Source: an uncultured Eubacteriales bacterium (lineage in GTDB: Bacteria; Bacillota; Clostridia; Oscillospirales; Acutalibacteraceae). From it: a stretch of 64,000 nt of DNA. Shown piece after piece: positions 7,780 through 16,385 of this stretch. The stretch's first letter is position 1, and each line of letters opens with the position of its first letter. The stretch spans positions 62,001-126,000 of the forward strand of contig CAKSHH010000006.1 of the NCBI GenBank assembly GCA_934456435.1, read 5' to 3'. A program made the translations under genes and the position numbers. The notes below the pieces were generated by a model that was not told the origin of the DNA, searched no databases, and was given only the letters and a program-made list of their open reading frames with translations.

Positions 7780-8436
7780 TTAATCCATTACCAGATCTTC
7801 AACTTCCTTGAAGCTTTTGACGATGTAATCGGCGTGATATTCTTCAAATTCCTCGCGGCTTCCGTAGCCGAAGAGAACGGCGGCGCAGGCGATACCGACC
7901 TTGTGCGCGCCGACGATGTCAAATTTTCTGTCGCCGACCATCAGTATTCGCGATTTGTCCGTCACGCCCGTCTGCTCCATAGCAGCGCTGACGATCGTCG
8001 CCTTGTCCGAATCGGCAAAGTTCCTGCTCGCTCCGACAATGCAGTCAAAATATTTATCCATTCTGCTTGACTTGATTATTTTTTCAAGAAAATCCTGCGG
8101 TTTGGAGCTCGCAACCGCGGCTTTGATTCCGTTTTTGCTCAGCTTTTTCAGCAGCTCCTCCAGTCCGTCGTAAAGACGGTACATATCCAAGCCCACCTCG
8201 GCGTACTTTTCGCGGAAGCACTTGATAAGCTCCTGTATTTTCTCGTCGGGCAGTTCGGGATAAAAATACTTGAAACTCGTCACCATAGGAGGTCCGATAA
8301 ATTTCCTTATATCCGTATCGCTCGGCTGTTTCAGCCCGTAAACGTCGATTGCATGGCGCACTCCGTAAAAAACGCCCTCGCCCGTGTCGGCAACCGTACC
8401 GTCAAAATCAAAAAGAACCGCATCAAATTTTGCCAT
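7780..8436 (-). CDS. HAD-family phosphatase (phosphoglycolate phosphatase-like)
   Basis: A 218-residue HAD subfamily IA hydrolase. Motif I is VLFDFDGTVADTGEG (nucleophile Asp near residue 10), the cap contains KFIGPPMVTSF, motif II is VASSKP (about 106), and motif IV is MVGDRKFDIVGAH (about 163). This is the pattern of phosphoglycolate phosphatase and 5'-nucleotidase-type members; the exact substrate cannot be read. ATG 8436 follows GGAGG at proper spacing. It converges with the RHH gene and diverges from trpS. Confidence 0.85.
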   Translation of the reverse strand: MAKFDAVLFDFDGTVADTGEGVFYGVRHAIDVYGLKQPSDTDIRKFIGPPMVTSFKYFYPELPDEKIQELIKCFREKYAEVGLDMYRLYDGLEELLKKLSKNGIKAAVASSKPQDFLEKIIKSSRMDKYFDCIVGASRNFADSDKATIVSAAMEQTGVTDKSRILMVGDRKFDIVGAHKVGIACAAVLFGYGSREEFEEYHADYIVKSFKEVEDLVMD

Positions 8437-8553
8437 AAAAAGACCTCCGTTCACTGCTCTGCAACATCCGAAATCCACAAGCATTGCGTTGCCTGCACAA
8501 AACCTTTGGATGTTACGGTATACTACCCAAAATTCTACCACAAATAATAATGA

Positions 8554-8582
8554 TTTACAACACGGAAAATTTGTGTTAGAAT
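8554..8582 (+). promoter_or_regulatory. Probable trpS promoter
   Basis: TTTACA (8554-8559), a 17-base spacer and TAGAAT (8577-8582). The ~110-base leader to trpS contains a dispersed palindrome (8597-8686) but no T-box motif. Confidence 0.45.
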
Positions 8583-8640
8583 ATTAAACAGACTCAAGGT
8601 CATACTGCACAAATTGCGGCGCACGCCTTGTTCTGACAAA

Positions 8641-8686
8641 AAATCTTACTGCGCAATTCGCATACATTTGTGCGAAATTGCCTTAA
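8641..8686. repeat. Dispersed palindromic repeat, copy A
   Basis: TACTGCGCAATT at the left and TTTGTGCGAAATTGCC at the right form an imperfect hairpin, and a half copy (ATACTGCACAAATT) lies just upstream at 8601. The same ends occur at 12170-12218 and, shortened, at 39803-39836. All copies are intergenic. Confidence 0.5.
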
Positions 8687-8702
8687 TTTTGGAGTGATAA
8701 AC

Positions 8703-9707
8703 ATGGAGAATACAGAAAAGAAAGACCGCGTGCTGAGTATGATTCAGCCGACGTCCGTTCCAACGCTCGGCAACTACCTCGGTGCGCTTAAAAATTGGAA
8801 ACAGATGAGCGCAGACAACGACTGCCTTTTTGCCGTTGCAGACCTCCACGCCATAACGGTGCGTCAGGAACCGGCGAAGCTCAGAAAGCAGTCGCTTGAA
8901 ATGTACGCACTTATGATAGCTCTCGGACTCGACCCGGAGAAAAACATAATTTTCGTTCAGTCGCACGTTCCGCAGCACAGCCAGCTCGGCTGGATACTCA
9001 ACTGCTACACCCAGTTCGGCGAGGCTTCGAGAATGACTCAGTTCAAGGACAAGTCGGCAAAGCACGCGGACAATGTCAACGTCGGACTTTTCGCTTACCC
9101 GACGCTTATGGCGGCTGACATTCTTCTTTACCAGGCGGACTACGTTCCCGTCGGCGTCGATCAGAAGCAGCACCTCGAAATCACGCGCGACATTGCGGAG
9201 CGTTTCAACGGAATTTACAGCCCGACATTTACAATTCCGAAGCCGTATATCGGAAAGACGGGCGCCAAGGTAATGTCACTCCAGGATCCGACCAAGAAAA
9301 TGTCCAAATCGGATACAAATCCGAAAGCTTCGGTTTATGTTCTTGACACTCCGGACAGTATCGTTAAAAAATTCAAGTCCGCTGTCACGGATTCCGAAGC
9401 AAAAGTCAGATACGCTGAGGGCAAGGACGGAATCAACAACCTTATGGGCATCTATTCCTGCTGCACAGGCAAGAGCTTTGACGAAATCGAAGCGGAGTTT
9501 GACGGCAAGGGTTACGGCGATTTCAAGCTTGCCGTTGCCGAAAGCGTTATCGCCGACGTGAAGCCCGTTCAGGACAAATTCGCCGAGATAATGAAAGATA
9601 AGGCTTATGTTGAGCAATGTGCCAAGGAGGGCGCGCAGAAAGCCTCATACATTGCGAACAAAACGCTGACCAAGGTTATGAAAAAGGTCGGTTTCTGGCA
9701 GGTATAA
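8703..9707 (+). CDS. trpS: Tryptophan--tRNA ligase
   Basis: A 334-residue class I aminoacyl-tRNA synthetase, the normal bacterial length. It charges tRNA-Trp in the cytosol. The HIGH-region signature appears as TSVPTLGNYLGALKNW near residue 10, ADLHAIT near 43, the Trp-pocket region with VGVDQKQHLEI around 150, and KKMSKSD at about 198. ATG 8703 has GGAG 8 bases upstream; the in-frame upstream extension lacks a site. It is monocistronic, with its own terminator at 9717. Unlike the tryptophan transporter operon at 27.3 kb, no T-box leader is visible. Confidence 0.96.
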   Translation: MENTEKKDRVLSMIQPTSVPTLGNYLGALKNWKQMSADNDCLFAVADLHAITVRQEPAKLRKQSLEMYALMIALGLDPEKNIIFVQSHVPQHSQLGWILNCYTQFGEASRMTQFKDKSAKHADNVNVGLFAYPTLMAADILLYQADYVPVGVDQKQHLEITRDIAERFNGIYSPTFTIPKPYIGKTGAKVMSLQDPTKKMSKSDTNPKASVYVLDTPDSIVKKFKSAVTDSEAKVRYAEGKDGINNLMGIYSCCTGKSFDEIEAEFDGKGYGDFKLAVAESVIADVKPVQDKFAEIMKDKAYVEQCAKEGAQKASYIANKTLTKVMKKVGFWQV

Positions 9708-9716
9708 AAACAAAAC

Positions 9717-9767
9717 GAGCTGTCCCCGTTTAGCCGAAAAGCTAAATGTGAGACAGCTCTATTTTTA
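9717..9767 (+). terminator. trpS terminator
   Basis: Arms GAGCTGTC and GACAGCTC enclose a second TTTAGC/GCTAAA hairpin and are followed by ATTTTTATAT. Confidence 0.85.
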
Positions 9768-9772
9768 TATAC

Positions 9773-10891
9773 TTACCACATATTATCGGAATTTTCGCAG
9801 AACGCAACCATATCGTGTATTTCGAGAACCGTTCCGTCGTCGAGTGTAACCTTTCCGTTCCATTTGCCGAAAACCTGATGGCAAATATTGCCGATGAAAA
9901 TCACACGCGACTTTGTGTAGTTGTCATAGAACGGCGTCATCGTCATCTCAAATCTTCCGTCCGACGAGGTGAAGACCCACGGCTTCATCCAATCGTCCTC
10001 GTCCTTTGTCAGGTATATTTCGCCGAGCTTGTGTGCCTTGCCGTTGTAGAACAGCGTGTTTTCCGTCGCGGCGCTCATATCGCCGAATCCCCAGCCGATC
10101 TCAAAACCGAAAATGTCTCCGTTCTCAAGCTGTGTGCTGCCGTTGCCCCAGTACCAGTTCGTGTGATACGGCCAAACTCCGCGTCCCCAGTCGAGCACAC
10201 AGAACGAATCCGACGGGTCAAAGGTGACTGTCATGTCGCCGATTTTGACCGTTCCCGTCACGGGCATACAGTTCACTTTCTGATTGTAATAGAACTGCTT
10301 GCTGTCCCTGTCGCCGAACGGCAGAGCCATTGCCAAATATTCGTGGTTTGGGAACATATCCATCGAAAGGTCAACCGTGAACGGCTTGAGCCCGGTGCGT
10401 CCGCTGAACTGAATCGTCCTCTTCGTCTGTGTAACGTCAATGTCCAAATCGAAGCCGCGGCGGTGTCTTGAAACCTTTTGCGGAGTCATTGCGTCGTCGG
10501 AAATGCCGAACTTTCCGAATGTCAAGAGCCGAAGCGAAACCGCGCTGTAGCTTTTTCCCGTCTCCATATCGAAGAGCGTTACGTTCGCCGCTCCGCCGAG
10601 TGAAATGTCAGCCATAGTCACCTGAAGAACATAGCGGCTGTTTGATATCTGATAGAAATCCCACTCCTTGATGCGCGTGGGATTTGCTTTTATTGCGCTT
10701 CTGTCATACTGATAAAGATTGCTGAAGCAATAACCCGGCTGAGTGAGGCTTCCGTCCTCTCTGAGCAGCGGAGTGGGCTCTGTTATCCTTACCTGTCCCG
10801 TTTCGTCAAGCGCCGATGTGTAAAAAAGTGTACTCATAGCGATAATTACCGTCAGAAAAAATGAAGTTAATTTGATAACTTTGTTTCTCAT
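9773..10891 (-). CDS. DUF2804 domain protein with signal-like N-terminus
   Basis: A 372-residue protein of the DUF2804 family, recognised by ITEPTPLLREDGSLTQPGY at the start of the mature part, KEWDFYQISNSRYVLQ, and the central SFCVLDWGRGVWPYHTNW (about 232). DUF2804 proteins are lipocalin/hydroxyneurosporene-dehydrogenase-like beta proteins of unknown function. Here the first ~27 residues are a hydrophobic segment (KLTSFFLTVIIAMSTLFY) resembling a signal peptide or anchor, so the protein may be exported. The start overlaps the end of the flavin-binding gene by 4 bases (ATGA), indicating co-translation. Confidence 0.8.
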   Translation of the reverse strand: MRNKVIKLTSFFLTVIIAMSTLFYTSALDETGQVRITEPTPLLREDGSLTQPGYCFSNLYQYDRSAIKANPTRIKEWDFYQISNSRYVLQVTMADISLGGAANVTLFDMETGKSYSAVSLRLLTFGKFGISDDAMTPQKVSRHRRGFDLDIDVTQTKRTIQFSGRTGLKPFTVDLSMDMFPNHEYLAMALPFGDRDSKQFYYNQKVNCMPVTGTVKIGDMTVTFDPSDSFCVLDWGRGVWPYHTNWYWGNGSTQLENGDIFGFEIGWGFGDMSAATENTLFYNGKAHKLGEIYLTKDEDDWMKPWVFTSSDGRFEMTMTPFYDNYTKSRVIFIGNICHQVFGKWNGKVTLDDGTVLEIHDMVAFCENSDNMW

Positions 10892-11379
10892 CTGACATCC
10901 TCCTTCAATAATTCTTTTCCCTGTTTGCCTGTTATGTGTTCGATATTTATCTTTATCATACAGAGAATACCGAACTCCCTTTCAACCTCGGCGGGGATTC
11001 CGTCGAGAAAATCCGGGCAATATTTTTCCGCGAGCGCGGTCACGAACGTTCGCATTTCCTTTTCGTCCGTCACAATTTCCGCCCTGCCGAAAACAACGAT
11101 GTCTCTGAAAAGTGTTGTGTACTTTTCCTGACAAATATCGTCGCGGTCAACGACGCAGAACGAAACCTTCGGCTCTTTTTTGATTGCGTCAAGCTTGTGT
11201 CCCTCCTTGGCACAATGGAGATAAATGCTTTCGCCGTCGAAGTAGTAGTTGATCGGAACGGTATAGGGATAACCGCCGTCGCCGACCACGGCAAGCACTC
11301 CTGTTTTGCCGCGTTCCAGTATGCGTCGGCATTCCTCCGCGCTGAGCTGTTGTCTGCGTCTTCTCATCTCTCTGAACAA
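10888..11379 (-). CDS. Pyridoxamine 5'-phosphate oxidase-like flavoprotein (NimA-type)
   Basis: A 163-residue split-barrel protein. RRRRQQLSAEECRRILERG followed by GVLAVVGDGGYPYTVPINY and IYLHCAKEGHKLDAI match the PPOX-like family that includes 5-nitroimidazole reductases (Nim). These bind FMN and reduce small substrates; the physiological role is usually unknown. The start is taken as TTG 11379 behind AAGGCGG; ATG 11367 is the alternative. It lies between the sirtuin and DUF2804 genes in one strand run and overlaps DUF2804 by 4 bases. Confidence 0.8.
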   Translation of the reverse strand: MFREMRRRRQQLSAEECRRILERGKTGVLAVVGDGGYPYTVPINYYFDGESIYLHCAKEGHKLDAIKKEPKVSFCVVDRDDICQEKYTTLFRDIVVFGRAEIVTDEKEMRTFVTALAEKYCPDFLDGIPAEVEREFGILCMIKINIEHITGKQGKELLKEDVR

Positions 11380-11392
11380 AAATAAAACCGCC

Positions 11393-12145
11393 TTATATTT
11401 TATTTCTTATTTCACTCATAACCTGTCCGATGCTGTCGCGGAAAACGAGATCCGCCCTTGCGTCGTAGTCCGTGATTCCTCTGTTTATCAGCACAATGTG
11501 CTCGCCGCCGAAATAGCGAAGATATGCCGCCGCAGGATACACCGCAAGCGATGTTCCGCCGATGATAAGCAGATGTGCTTCGGAAATTTCGGATATCGCC
11601 TTGCTGACCGTGCGCTCGTTCAGCGGCTCCTCGTAAAGCACCACGTCGGGGCGCACAAGTCCGCCGCATTTTTCGCAGTAAGGCACTTTGCCCCTCAGGG
11701 CTTTCAGCTTATCCGTGTCATAAGCCGTTCCGCACTCCATGCAGTAATGCCTGTCGGTTGTGCCGTGAAGCTCAATGACGTTTCTGCTTCCTGCCTTTTG
11801 GTGCAGACCGTCTATGTTTTGTGTTATTACCGACGACAGCTTGCCTTTTTTCTCCGCTTCGGCAAGCACGATATGCGCCGGATTGGGTTCGGCAGTCGTT
11901 TCAAGGAAATATTTGTAATAGAAATCATAAAAAATCTTTGGATTCGCGACAAAAAAGCTATGGCTGAGAATCGTCTCAGGCGAAACGCCGTATTCGCGGA
12001 CTGTGTTATACAGTCCGTCTTCGCTGCGATAATCCTTGACGCCGCTTTCCGTGGAAACTCCCGCTCCGCCGAAGAAAACCGTTTTCTTCGAGGAGTTGAT
12101 AAGCTCCGCCAGTTTTTCAATCATTTCGTTATCCGTGAAAATCAC
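11393..12145 (-). CDS. cobB: NAD-dependent protein deacylase (sirtuin)
   Basis: A 250-residue Sir2 protein. The NAD-binding GGAGVSTESGVKDYR (about 26), the TQNIDGLHQKAG segment (about 110), the catalytic His in IELHGT, a four-Cys zinc site (CMEC and CEKC) and GGTSLAVYPAA (about 196) are all present. It removes acyl groups from lysines using NAD+. The annotated start is GTG 12145 after a GGGGCG-rich site; ATG 12124 is an alternative that shortens the N-terminus by 7 residues. The PPOX-like gene follows at 13 bases, so sirtuin, PPOX-like and DUF2804 probably form one operon. Confidence 0.92.
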   Translation of the reverse strand: MIFTDNEMIEKLAELINSSKKTVFFGGAGVSTESGVKDYRSEDGLYNTVREYGVSPETILSHSFFVANPKIFYDFYYKYFLETTAEPNPAHIVLAEAEKKGKLSSVITQNIDGLHQKAGSRNVIELHGTTDRHYCMECGTAYDTDKLKALRGKVPYCEKCGGLVRPDVVLYEEPLNERTVSKAISEISEAHLLIIGGTSLAVYPAAAYLRYFGGEHIVLINRGITDYDARADLVFRDSIGQVMSEIRNKI

Positions 12146-12169
12146 CGCCCCGCAAAATTATTTAACGTA

Positions 12170-12218
12170 ATACTGCACAATTTGGACCGTGCGCCTCAAT
12201 TTGTGCGCTATTGCCTTA
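12170..12218. repeat. Dispersed palindromic repeat, copy B
   Basis: TACTGCACAATTTGGACC on the left and CAATTTGTGCGCTATTGCC on the right, in the divergent region between the sirtuin and SEDS genes. It shares both ends with the copy at 8641-8686. Confidence 0.5.
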
Positions 12219-12333
12219 ATCGAATTATAGCATAAGTGTAAAAAAATATCAAACATATTGAGATTTTTAAATAAATGGTTTATAATAAACTGAAAGTTTA
12301 TATCCCTGATTTTATTTTGAAAGGGGGATTTTT

Positions 12334-13854
12334 GTGAGCAATGAAAAACTGAACAATAAATTTCATTGGGGCTTTGCCCTTATCCTCGTAACGATATTTC
12401 AAGTCCTTACAGGAACCGTTGCAATAACGGGCGACGGCTTCAACACAAAGCTTATGGCGGTTTATGCCGGTTACATAATCCTTGAATGGGTATACTTTAT
12501 AATCGCCTCGACATTTTGCGGACAGAATAATTTTGAGCTTGAGCTTATCGGCTTTCTGTTTTCCGGAATCGGAATAACCAACGTTGCAACTGTCTATGAC
12601 GGCTACGCAGTTAAGCAGGCTATTGCCGTCGTGCTCGGCCTTTGCGTGTTCATCACCCTGCTGGTTATAATGCGACGGACAGATATTGTTATGAAGCTGA
12701 GGATGCCCGTTGCTTTCGGCGCTGTGGGACTGCTGATAGTCAACCTTGCGCTTGCAAAGTATAACAACGGTGCTTTGAACTGGATAACCATCGGCGGCAT
12801 TTCGATTCAGCCGTCCGAGTTTGTAAAAATCGCATTCATCTTTGTCGGTGCGGCGTCGCTGGACAAGCTTCAGAGCGCCCGAAGCCTTACCAAGTACCTC
12901 ATCTTCTCATTCGGCTGCGTCGGTGCGCTGTTTCTGATGAAAGACTTTGGTACCGCGCTCATTTTCTTCTTCACATTTTTGATTATCGCTTTCATGCGTT
13001 CGGGTGACGTCAGGACGATTGCCCTGGTTTGTGTTGCCGCCGTGCTCGGTGCGCTGATGATAATTTACTTCAAGCCCCACGTTGCCGCCAGATTTCAGAC
13101 ATACAGGCATATTTGGGACTACATCAACGACGAGGGTATGCAGCAGACAAGAACGCTTATCTATTCAGCCAGCGGCGGACTCCTCGGTCTCGGAATCGGC
13201 AAAGGCCTTTTGCGCGATGTTGTTTTTGCCTCGACCGACCTTGCTTTCGGTATGATCTGTGAGGAATGGGGTATGCTCATCGGTCTGATGATAGTTATAG
13301 CTTATGCATTCATACTCCTTTACGCAATCAAGGTTGCACGAACCACACGCTCGGCATTTTACGCAATAACGGCTTGCGCGGCGGCAGGACTTCTGCTGTT
13401 CCAGGCAAGTCTCAACATCTTCGGTGTTACGGACATTCTTCCGTTCACGGGCGTTACGCTTCCCTTTATCAGCCGAGGCGGTTCAAGCATCATCTCCTCG
13501 TGGGGAATGCTCGCTTTGATAAAGTCGGCGGATATCAGAACCTATCCGAAGCTTTCGCAGACGATTCTTCCCGACCATCCGCTCTATCCGCCGAATATTA
13601 TGATCGGAAAACGCGGAAAGCGTCAGGTATATGTTCCGCCGGTAGTCAACAAGCCCGTCAAGGTGAAGAACTCATCGGCAGACATTCCCGTCAGCCGCAA
13701 GAAAACTGCTTCCTCACAGAGCCGAAACGATATCCCTGTTTCCAAGAAAAAGCCTGCGGCAAAGGATATCCCCGTCAGCAGGAAGAGAACGCAGTCTTCG
13801 CCGAAGGATATACCGATCAGCAGAAAAAATAATGACGGGAGGACGAAGAAATGA
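12334..13854 (+). CDS. SEDS-family peptidoglycan glycosyltransferase (FtsW/RodA/SpoVE) with repeat tail
   Basis: A 506-residue polytopic membrane protein with about 10-12 hydrophobic helices. SEDS polymerase signatures are seen: NWITIGGISIQPSEFVKIAF (about 149-168), KDFGTALIFFF (about 204), the loop with the cluster GLLGLGIGKG, and PFTGVTLPFISRGGSS near 375. It polymerises lipid II glycan strands. The cytoplasmic tail from ~445 carries four near repeats of DIPVSRKK type, basic and low in complexity. GTG 12334 follows AAAGGGGG. The next gene, a class B PBP, overlaps by 4 bases, giving the expected SEDS-bPBP pair; whether it serves elongation, division or spores cannot be told. Confidence 0.9.
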   Translation: MSNEKLNNKFHWGFALILVTIFQVLTGTVAITGDGFNTKLMAVYAGYIILEWVYFIIASTFCGQNNFELELIGFLFSGIGITNVATVYDGYAVKQAIAVVLGLCVFITLLVIMRRTDIVMKLRMPVAFGAVGLLIVNLALAKYNNGALNWITIGGISIQPSEFVKIAFIFVGAASLDKLQSARSLTKYLIFSFGCVGALFLMKDFGTALIFFFTFLIIAFMRSGDVRTIALVCVAAVLGALMIIYFKPHVAARFQTYRHIWDYINDEGMQQTRTLIYSASGGLLGLGIGKGLLRDVVFASTDLAFGMICEEWGMLIGLMIVIAYAFILLYAIKVARTTRSAFYAITACAAAGLLLFQASLNIFGVTDILPFTGVTLPFISRGGSSIISSWGMLALIKSADIRTYPKLSQTILPDHPLYPPNIMIGKRGKRQVYVPPVVNKPVKVKNSSADIPVSRKKTASSQSRNDIPVSKKKPAAKDIPVSRKRTQSSPKDIPISRKNNDGRTKK

Positions 13855-15221
13855 GAAATACCACAAGACGTGCTTTTGTCCTTTACATTGTTTTGATAGC
13901 TTTCTTCGCCGGTCTCGGATATATGATGTACGGATTCTTTGTCAACGGTTCGGAATGGACCTCCAACCTTGCCAATCAGCACATTTACAAAAACGGTGAG
14001 ATCGCAAGCGCGGGAACAATTTTCGACCGAAACGGTATCAAGCTCGTATACAGCGAGGACGGAGTTCGTGTTTACAACGACGACAAAACCGTGCGAAAAG
14101 CAACTCTTCACGCAGTCGGCGACAACTCGTCGTTCATTGCGACTGGAGTCCAGTATGTTTACAGCTCCAAGCTTTCGGGCTACGACTTTGTAAACGGCGT
14201 TTATAATCTGAAAAAGTACAACCGCGGCAACGATATCAACCTCACGCTTGACGCCGATATATGCAAGACCGCTTATGAGGCAATGGATGGCAGAAAGGGA
14301 ACAATAGCCGTTTATAACTACAAGACGGGTGCTCTCGTCTGCATGGTGTCCACACCGGCTTATGACCCACAGAACAAGCCCGATGACATCGACGAAAGCA
14401 GCGACGAATATGAGGGCGTATACCTCAACCGATTTGTTTCCGGACTTTACACGCCGGGTTCAATATTCAAGATTGTCACGGCGATAAGCGCGATTGAAAA
14501 CATCCCGAACATTTACTCCCAGACCTTTGAATGTACGGGCGAATATCAGACGGGCGACGGAAAAATTATATGCAACGGTGTTCACGGAACAGTTGACTTT
14601 GAGGAGGCGCTGAATCATTCCTGCAACTCGGCATTCGCGCAGATTGCACTTGAGCTCGGTCAGGAAAAGCTTATGCAGACTGCGGGTGAGCTCGGCTTCA
14701 ACACCAAGGAGGATATGGATCAGATAACCGTATCCAAGAGCACCTTTGACGTCAGCAAGACAAGCAGAGTTGACCTCGGCTGGGCAGGTATCGGTCAGTA
14801 CACGACGATGGTGAATCCCTATCACATACTGACAATAATGGGAACGATTGCCAACAACGGAGTTGCAACGAAGCCGTACTTCGTCGAAAATATGGTTTAC
14901 CCGAACGGCAAAACCGAAACAATCGGGAAGACGGAAATCAACAAAACCGTAAAGATAACTCCGGAGATCGCATCACAGATGAAAAAGCTCCTGCGCTCCA
15001 ATGTTGTCAATTACTATTCCGACTCGACATTCCCCGGACTTCAGATGTGCGGCAAGACAGGAACCGCCGAGGTTGAGGGCGGCTCGCATGCATGGTTTGT
15101 CGGCTTTTCTCAGCGCGAGGATTGCCCCTATGCGGTGGTCTGCGTTGTTGAAAAATCAGGATCGGGACTCTCGGTTGCCGGTGAGGTTGTCAATGAAGTA
15201 ATGCAGGAAGTTTGCGGTTAA
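13851..15221 (+). CDS. pbpA: Class B penicillin-binding protein (transpeptidase)
   Basis: A 456-residue protein with an N-terminal membrane helix (FVLYIVLIAFFAGLGYMMYG) and a transpeptidase domain. The catalytic SxxK lies in TPGSIFKI (about 200-207), the SxN motif in HSCNSAFAQ (about 257) and KTG in MCGKTGTAEVEGG (about 400). The long N-terminal module of larger PBP2 proteins is reduced, as in the short PbpA class of Clostridia. It cross-links peptidoglycan outside the membrane together with the SEDS polymerase, to which it is translationally coupled by ATGA. Confidence 0.93.
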   Translation: MRNTTRRAFVLYIVLIAFFAGLGYMMYGFFVNGSEWTSNLANQHIYKNGEIASAGTIFDRNGIKLVYSEDGVRVYNDDKTVRKATLHAVGDNSSFIATGVQYVYSSKLSGYDFVNGVYNLKKYNRGNDINLTLDADICKTAYEAMDGRKGTIAVYNYKTGALVCMVSTPAYDPQNKPDDIDESSDEYEGVYLNRFVSGLYTPGSIFKIVTAISAIENIPNIYSQTFECTGEYQTGDGKIICNGVHGTVDFEEALNHSCNSAFAQIALELGQEKLMQTAGELGFNTKEDMDQITVSKSTFDVSKTSRVDLGWAGIGQYTTMVNPYHILTIMGTIANNGVATKPYFVENMVYPNGKTETIGKTEINKTVKITPEIASQMKKLLRSNVVNYYSDSTFPGLQMCGKTGTAEVEGGSHAWFVGFSQREDCPYAVVCVVEKSGSGLSVAGEVVNEVMQEVCG

Positions 15222-15351
15222 TACAATATCTTGTGACTGTAAAAACAAAATTCACTAAAACAAAAAAATATTGCCGTAAATTTTATTAAAATGTGCATAT
15301 TTTTCTAAACTGGAATTATAAAAATAAACTTTGTGATATTATAAGAAAAAA

Positions 15352-15374
15352 CGGAATGTTATCAAAACGTTCCG
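15352..15374 (+). promoter_or_regulatory. 5' UTR hairpin of the secreted protein gene
   Basis: CGGAATG and CGTTCCG pair around a 9-base loop, flanked by A-runs on both sides, 29 bases before the start codon. It may stabilise the mRNA or regulate it. It is not followed by a T-run, so it is not a terminator. Confidence 0.4.
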
Positions 15375-15402
15375 AAAAAATTTCAAAGGAGAGATTTCTA
15401 CT

Positions 15403-16155
15403 ATGAAAAAGTTTTTAGCAATCCTTCTTTCAGTTATTATGCTCTTCTCGCTCAGCATTGCTGTTTTCGCAGAGGGCGAAGAAGCACCGGCAGAGATGCC
15501 CGATAACTGGGGTAAGGAAGCAGGCAAGATTGTTGTTTCTATTGACAACACTTACATCGAAGCAGGCAATACATATTCTATTCCTGTAAGAGTTAAGGCT
15601 GACTATGCGGCAAACGCATCCGAGGGCGCAAAGGAGTTTTACCTTGCTCTCAGCGGAATCAACCTTTCCGGTGCAGCAACCCAGAATGCTCAAATCACAG
15701 CTATCAGAGTTGCAGACGGTTTCAACGCAATTGATACCGATGTTGTTGAAGGCTACCTTGCTTTCTCAACAACAGACCTCAGCATCCTCAACACAAGCGA
15801 TGAGGGCGTTATCGTAGGTTATATTGATCTTACGGTTGATGAAAATCTTCCTGTTGAGTACAACAAGGATCTCGGCGGTATCTCCGCATTTGCTTACTAT
15901 ATGTTTGAAGATAAGTTCGACAACATCTACGGTTCGGCAGGTATCCTCAACGAGGACGGCAGCTTTGATGCTATCGAGTATAGCGAGAGCGACGAAGATT
16001 CTCTTCTTATCGACGGCGCATCTATCTTCCACGCTAAGAAGCCTTACACTTGGAAGGATAAGCTCAAGGATTGGGCAAAGGTTCAGGGTTCAACAATCAT
16101 TGGATTCTTCATCACAATCCTCTCAGCTCTCAAGTCTCTTATAGATAAAGCATAA
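15403..16155 (+). CDS. Secreted beta-rich protein, cohesin-like fold possible
   Basis: A 250-residue protein with a clear signal peptide (MKKFLAILLSVIMLFS, cleavage near VFA-EG). The mature part begins IVVSIDNTYIEAGNTYSIPV, a pattern like cohesin or CBM-type beta-sandwiches (hydrophobic strand, G-N/D-T, then PVxV), and continues through SGINLSG and YLAFSTTD. The C-terminus ends in an amphipathic or hydrophobic helix (STIIGFFITILSALKSLI) that may anchor it to the membrane. No dockerin-like Ca-binding repeat occurs in the window. AAAGGAGAG lies before ATG 15403. The function is unknown; the cohesin suggestion is weak. Confidence 0.65.
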   Translation: MKKFLAILLSVIMLFSLSIAVFAEGEEAPAEMPDNWGKEAGKIVVSIDNTYIEAGNTYSIPVRVKADYAANASEGAKEFYLALSGINLSGAATQNAQITAIRVADGFNAIDTDVVEGYLAFSTTDLSILNTSDEGVIVGYIDLTVDENLPVEYNKDLGGISAFAYYMFEDKFDNIYGSAGILNEDGSFDAIEYSESDEDSLLIDGASIFHAKKPYTWKDKLKDWAKVQGSTIIGFFITILSALKSLIDKA

Positions 16156-16168
16156 GTGAATTGAATAA

Positions 16169-16200
16169 TTGAAGAGTGGCAAATGCCACTCTTCTTTTTT
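16169..16200 (+). terminator. Terminator of the secreted protein gene
   Basis: GAAGAGTGGCA and TGCCACTCTTC form a perfect stem with a short loop, followed by TTTTTT. Confidence 0.88.
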
Positions 16201-16338
16201 GCGTCCTTAATAAAGCTTTGGAGTAATTTGAAATAAAGTTTTAATTCTGCAGGCACTACCATATATTAGAAAATAAAAATCAGCACCAACAACACAAATT
16301 ACGAAATGCTTTAAAGTTATCATAAATTTAAAAAGTTC

Positions 16339-16376
16339 AAAGAAGCGACCGTCGCAAACGACAGCCGCTTCTTTTT
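16339..16376. terminator. Terminator near the manA 3' end
   Basis: An imperfect stem pairs AAGCGACCGTCG with CGACAGCCGCTT and is followed by CTTTTT on the + strand, with A-runs on the other side. It can stop transcripts from either direction. The 16201-16338 stretch holds no gene. Confidence 0.6.
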
Positions 16377-16385
16377 CATTCAATA

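Noticed and set aside
8583..8702. T-box leader for trpS
   Set aside because: No TGG-x-ACC-type T-box sequence or specifier stem; only the dispersed palindrome is present.
11306..12235. 309-codon + strand ORF opposite the sirtuin gene
   Set aside because: It is an antisense shadow of a gene with full Sir2 motifs and has no protein-like composition of its own.
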